7,209 nt of DNA, taken from Flavobacteriaceae bacterium (lineage in GTDB: Bacteria > Bacteroidota > Bacteroidia > Flavobacteriales > Flavobacteriaceae). Each line of letters starts with the position of its first letter. The stretch's first letter is position 1. Where the stretch lies: contig JALRKI010000075.1 of assembly GCA_023254815.1 (NCBI GenBank), forward strand, positions 1 through 7,209, written 5' to 3'. The notes beneath the pieces are model-generated. The model saw only the letters and a list, made by a program, of their open reading frames with translations, had not been told where the DNA came from and made no database searches. Of the stretch, positions 4,990-7,209 are shown one piece after another. The position numbers were made by a program, and so were the translations under genes.

Positions 4990-6826
4990 ATCAAAGAAAC
5001 AGCCAATAGTCAGTGCAAAAGAAGTCGCCAAGCTTATTAAAGCCGATGGTTACGGTCTTATTGGGACCTTTTTTGGGTGGGTTATCTTGCGGGTTCTGAA
5101 AATTTCATCGATTAATACAATATATAAGAAAAATAGTCATCTGGAAGGACTTGACTTTATGAATGGCATCTTAGAGGCCTTTAACATTCACTTCGAAATT
5201 CCCGACGAAGACATGAAACGTCTCCCAAAAGAAGGTCCCTATATCACCGTTTCTAACCATCCTCTTGGTGGTATTGACGGTGTGCTGCTATTGAAACTCA
5301 TGGTTGAACAGCGTGAAGATTTTAAAATTATCGCCAACTTCCTTCTGCACCGCATTGCTCCTTTGGAGCCTTATATCATGCCTGTAAATCCTTTTGAGGA
5401 TCATCAAGTAATAAAATCAAGCATGATTGGATTTAAGCAGGCGCTTCAACACCTGAAAGATGGTCATCCTCTAGGGATTTTTCCTGCCGGAGAGGTGTCT
5501 ACCTATAAAGACGGCAAACTGATTGTAGACAAGCCATGGGAAGTTGCAGTGATGAAATTGGCTAGACGATCGGAGGTCCCCATTGTCCCCATATATTTTC
5601 ATGCTAAAAATAGTCGACTGTTTTATTGGCTCTCGCGCATTAGCGACAAGCTACGCACTGCCAAACTGCCTTCAGAATTGTTCACTCAAAAACACAGAAC
5701 CATCAAGGTAAGGATTGGAAAGCCAATATCAGTAAATGAGCAATCAGAGCATGATACTCTTGATGAGTTTACAGATTTTGTAAGAAGTAAAACATACATG
5801 TTATCTAAGGCATTCGATGACAAAGAAAAAATCATTTCCCAAATCTCATCTACTTTAAGAAATCCGATACTAAAGAGTCCCAAACAAATTGCGGGACCTG
5901 GTGATCCAGAAGCCATGATTCGTGAAGTGGCAGCACTTCGTGAGAATGACGGAAGACTTTTGAAAAGTAGAAATTATGAAGTATTTTTAGCAGAGGCCGA
6001 ACAGATTCCCAACCTATTGCTTGAAATAGGACGTCAAAGAGAAATCACTTTTAGAGCCATTGGAGAAGGTACCAATAAGGCTTTGGATTTAGACGACTAT
6101 GATCAGTACTACCACCATCTCTTTTTGTGGGACGACGAAGCACTAGTATTAGCCGGTGCATATAGAATGGGGTTAGGACAAGACATATACATGCAGCGGG
6201 GAATAGAAGGGTTTTACCTCCACAGTTTATTTCGGTTCGAACCTGAAATCCACGACCTATTGTCTAAATCTATTGAAATGGGTCGTGCCTACATTATTAA
6301 GGAATACCAGCAAAAACCTATGCCTCTGTTTTTACTTTGGAAAGGCATTGTACATACTACTTTGAGATTTCCAGACCACAAATATTTGATTGGTGGGGTC
6401 AGTATTTCGAATCAGTTTTCAAATTTTTCAAAATCTTTGATGATCGAATTCATGCGATCACACTATTACGACCCCTACTTTGCACAGTTTGTGAGGCCTA
6501 AGAAAGAATTTAAAGTAAAACTCAAAGACGCAGACAAAGAATTCGTCTTTGATGCTTCGGCAGATGATTTGAACAAGTTTGACAAAATCATTGAAGAAGT
6601 AGAACCAGGGAATTTAAGACTCCCCGTTTTATTAAAAAAATACATCAAGCAAAATGCCAGATTGCTGGCATTCAACGTTGATCCACTGTTCAACAATTCT
6701 GTGGACGGTTTGATGTACATTAAGATTGCCGATTTACCAGAAAGCACAGTTCGGCCAGTCATGGAAGAGTTTCAAGCGGAACTAGAATTGAAATTTCACG
6801 GCAAGAATAGCGAAACAACAGAATAG
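4973..6826 (+). CDS. olsF: Bifunctional acyltransferase, PlsC-like domain fused to OlsB-like GNAT domain (OlsF-like aminolipid synthase)
   Basis: Proteins of this layout make ornithine lipids: the GNAT half N-acylates the amino acid with a 3-hydroxyacyl chain and the PlsC-like half O-acylates that hydroxyl. In this 617-residue protein the O-acyltransferase part spans ~50-275, with NHPLGGIDG (95-103), FPAGEVST (170-177), VPIVPIYFHA (202-211) and RIGKPIS (248-254). The OlsB-like part spans ~335-585, with ITFRAIGEG (358-366), DLDDYD (372-377), AGAYRMGLG (394-402), YLHSLFRF (415-422), GRAYI (437-441), LLWKGI (454-459) and LAFNVDP (565-571). It probably acts at the inner face of the inner membrane; segment 28-46 is hydrophobic but no signal peptide is seen. 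The only plausible start is TTG at 4973: an in-frame stop lies at 4940-4942 and the next Met is residue 63. It overlaps aspartate kinase by 17 bp. The amino-acid head group (ornithine, glycine or other) is unproven. Confidence 0.75.
   Translation: MSQKVKSKKQPIVSAKEVAKLIKADGYGLIGTFFGWVILRVLKISSINTIYKKNSHLEGLDFMNGILEAFNIHFEIPDEDMKRLPKEGPYITVSNHPLGGIDGVLLLKLMVEQREDFKIIANFLLHRIAPLEPYIMPVNPFEDHQVIKSSMIGFKQALQHLKDGHPLGIFPAGEVSTYKDGKLIVDKPWEVAVMKLARRSEVPIVPIYFHAKNSRLFYWLSRISDKLRTAKLPSELFTQKHRTIKVRIGKPISVNEQSEHDTLDEFTDFVRSKTYMLSKAFDDKEKIISQISSTLRNPILKSPKQIAGPGDPEAMIREVAALRENDGRLLKSRNYEVFLAEAEQIPNLLLEIGRQREITFRAIGEGTNKALDLDDYDQYYHHLFLWDDEALVLAGAYRMGLGQDIYMQRGIEGFYLHSLFRFEPEIHDLLSKSIEMGRAYIIKEYQQKPMPLFLLWKGIVHTTLRFPDHKYLIGGVSISNQFSNFSKSLMIEFMRSHYYDPYFAQFVRPKKEFKVKLKDADKEFVFDASADDLNKFDKIIEEVEPGNLRLPVLLKKYIKQNARLLAFNVDPLFNNSVDGLMYIKIADLPESTVRPVMEEFQAELELKFHGKNSETTE
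6653..6672. repeat. Perfect 8-bp hairpin inside the 3' end of the acyltransferase gene
   Basis: AATGCCAG (6653-6660), loop ATTG, CTGGCATT (6665-6672) is a perfect stem with a tetraloop, followed directly by the palindrome CAACGTTG (6673-6680). It lies in codons for NARLLAF near residues 561-567, about 155 bases before the stop. Read on the minus strand the stem is followed by TTGCTTGATG and then a T7 run further on. It could therefore be a poor terminator for the convergent DUF1801 gene, or it may be a coincidence of codon use. Confidence 0.4.
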
Positions 6827-6843
6827 GGACAAACCAATTTTTA

Positions 6844-7209
6844 TCAACGTTTCCTGAATGCTGTTTCGTACAGTTCAATCCACTGCTGTGGGGTCATTAA
6901 TGAAACGAGTTCACCAATCAAATCATAAGGAATGTCGTCCAAATATTTAAATCGAATGCACGATTTACCCATGTCCAATTTGCGTTTACAATGTTTTGGA
7001 TACTGGTCTACAAACCAGTCCAACAAAGTCTTGTCGGCATATATTCCCATATGATACAAGGCAATAAAATTTTTCTGAGCTGCAAGGTTGATAAAAGGCA
7101 AAGGAAGCTCTGGTGAACAGTGATACCCAGAGGGGTAGATACTGTGAGGCACTACAAACCCAATCATACCGTAGCTCATCACTTCTTCAAAACCTATGGG
7201 GATATGTTC
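6844..7209 (-). CDS. DUF1801-family protein (YdhG-like fold), partial at right edge
   Basis: Read from the window edge, the minus strand gives 121 residues beginning EHIPIGFEEVMSYGMIGF and ending ETAFRKR before the TGA at 6844-6846. The reading frame is open through the edge and the family has about 150 residues, so some 30 N-terminal residues lie outside. A GTG and an ATG at 7182 and 7179 could look like starts, but conserved residues (GFEEVMSYG) continue upstream of them, so the gene is truncated by the window. Visible family features are GFVVPHSIYPSGYH, AAQKNFIALYHMG and DMGKSCIRFK. It is a small soluble cytosolic protein; DUF1801 members have no firmly established reaction, although some are annotated as iron chaperones. 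It converges on the acyltransferase gene with a 17-bp gap and no obvious terminator in that gap. Confidence 0.82.
   Translation of the reverse strand, partial: EHIPIGFEEVMSYGMIGFVVPHSIYPSGYHCSPELPLPFINLAAQKNFIALYHMGIYADKTLLDWFVDQYPKHCKRKLDMGKSCIRFKYLDDIPYDLIGELVSLMTPQQWIELYETAFRKR

Noticed and set aside
6811..6868. CGAAACA and TGTTTCG inverted repeat around the end of the operon as a terminator
   Set aside because: The 44-base loop and 7-bp low-stability stem make a functional terminator unlikely.
7177..7182. GTG/ATG as the start of the DUF1801 gene, making a complete 112-residue protein
   Set aside because: The frame stays open to the window edge and conserved family residues (IGFEEVMSYG) lie upstream of these codons, so the gene is cut by the window.
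1..7209. A new defence, mobile or biosynthetic system
   Set aside because: Every gene belongs to a recognisable chromosomal family, composition appears even across the window, and there are no terminal repeats, integrases, transposases or repeat arrays.

Overview
This window looks like an ordinary chromosomal core region of a member of the Bacteroidota, most likely a Cytophagales- or Flavobacteria-like relative. The evidence is an AT-rich sequence, A-rich start regions without Shine-Dalgarno sites, several copies of the Bacteroidota -7 promoter element TAnnTTTG, and protein variants typical of that phylum. These include Mfd, class I fructose-bisphosphatase, a monofunctional aspartokinase with KFGGASV and TLGREGSDY, and a fused PlsC-GNAT acyltransferase. 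I see no mobile element, CRISPR array, tRNA or rRNA, and no defence or phage system.

Layout: 1-1628 (minus) holds the first ~542 codons of mfd, the transcription-repair coupling factor, cut by the left window edge. A 98-bp divergent gap follows, with one promoter-like element for each side. A small TerB-like gene (1727-2149, plus) runs tail to tail into fbp (3151-2150, minus) with no base between the two stop codons; a small hairpin spans both stops. A second divergent gap (3152-3257) carries the fbp promoter and a promoter for a three-gene plus-strand operon. That operon is an SSAT/thialysine-type GNAT acetyltransferase (3258-3749), aspartate kinase (3736-4989) and a 617-residue two-domain acyltransferase resembling the ornithine-lipid synthase OlsF (4973-6826). 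Its genes overlap by 14 and 17 bp. Finally a DUF1801-family gene (6844 to beyond 7209, minus) converges on the operon and is cut by the right edge.

Functions: the genes serve DNA repair (mfd), gluconeogenesis (fbp), entry into the aspartate family of amino acids (aspartate kinase), small amine or amino-acid acetylation (GNAT) and probably aminolipid membrane synthesis (OlsF-like). The tight overlaps suggest that the last three are transcribed and translated together, but no established pathway joins all of them. No gene-free stretch exceeds 300 bases; the longest gaps are 98 and 106 bp.

The items most worth a second look are the OlsF-like fusion with a TTG start inside its neighbour, the overlapping acetyltransferase-aspartokinase-lipid synthase operon, the hairpin over the abutting stop codons, and promoters placed so close to the start codons that mRNA leaders should be very short.
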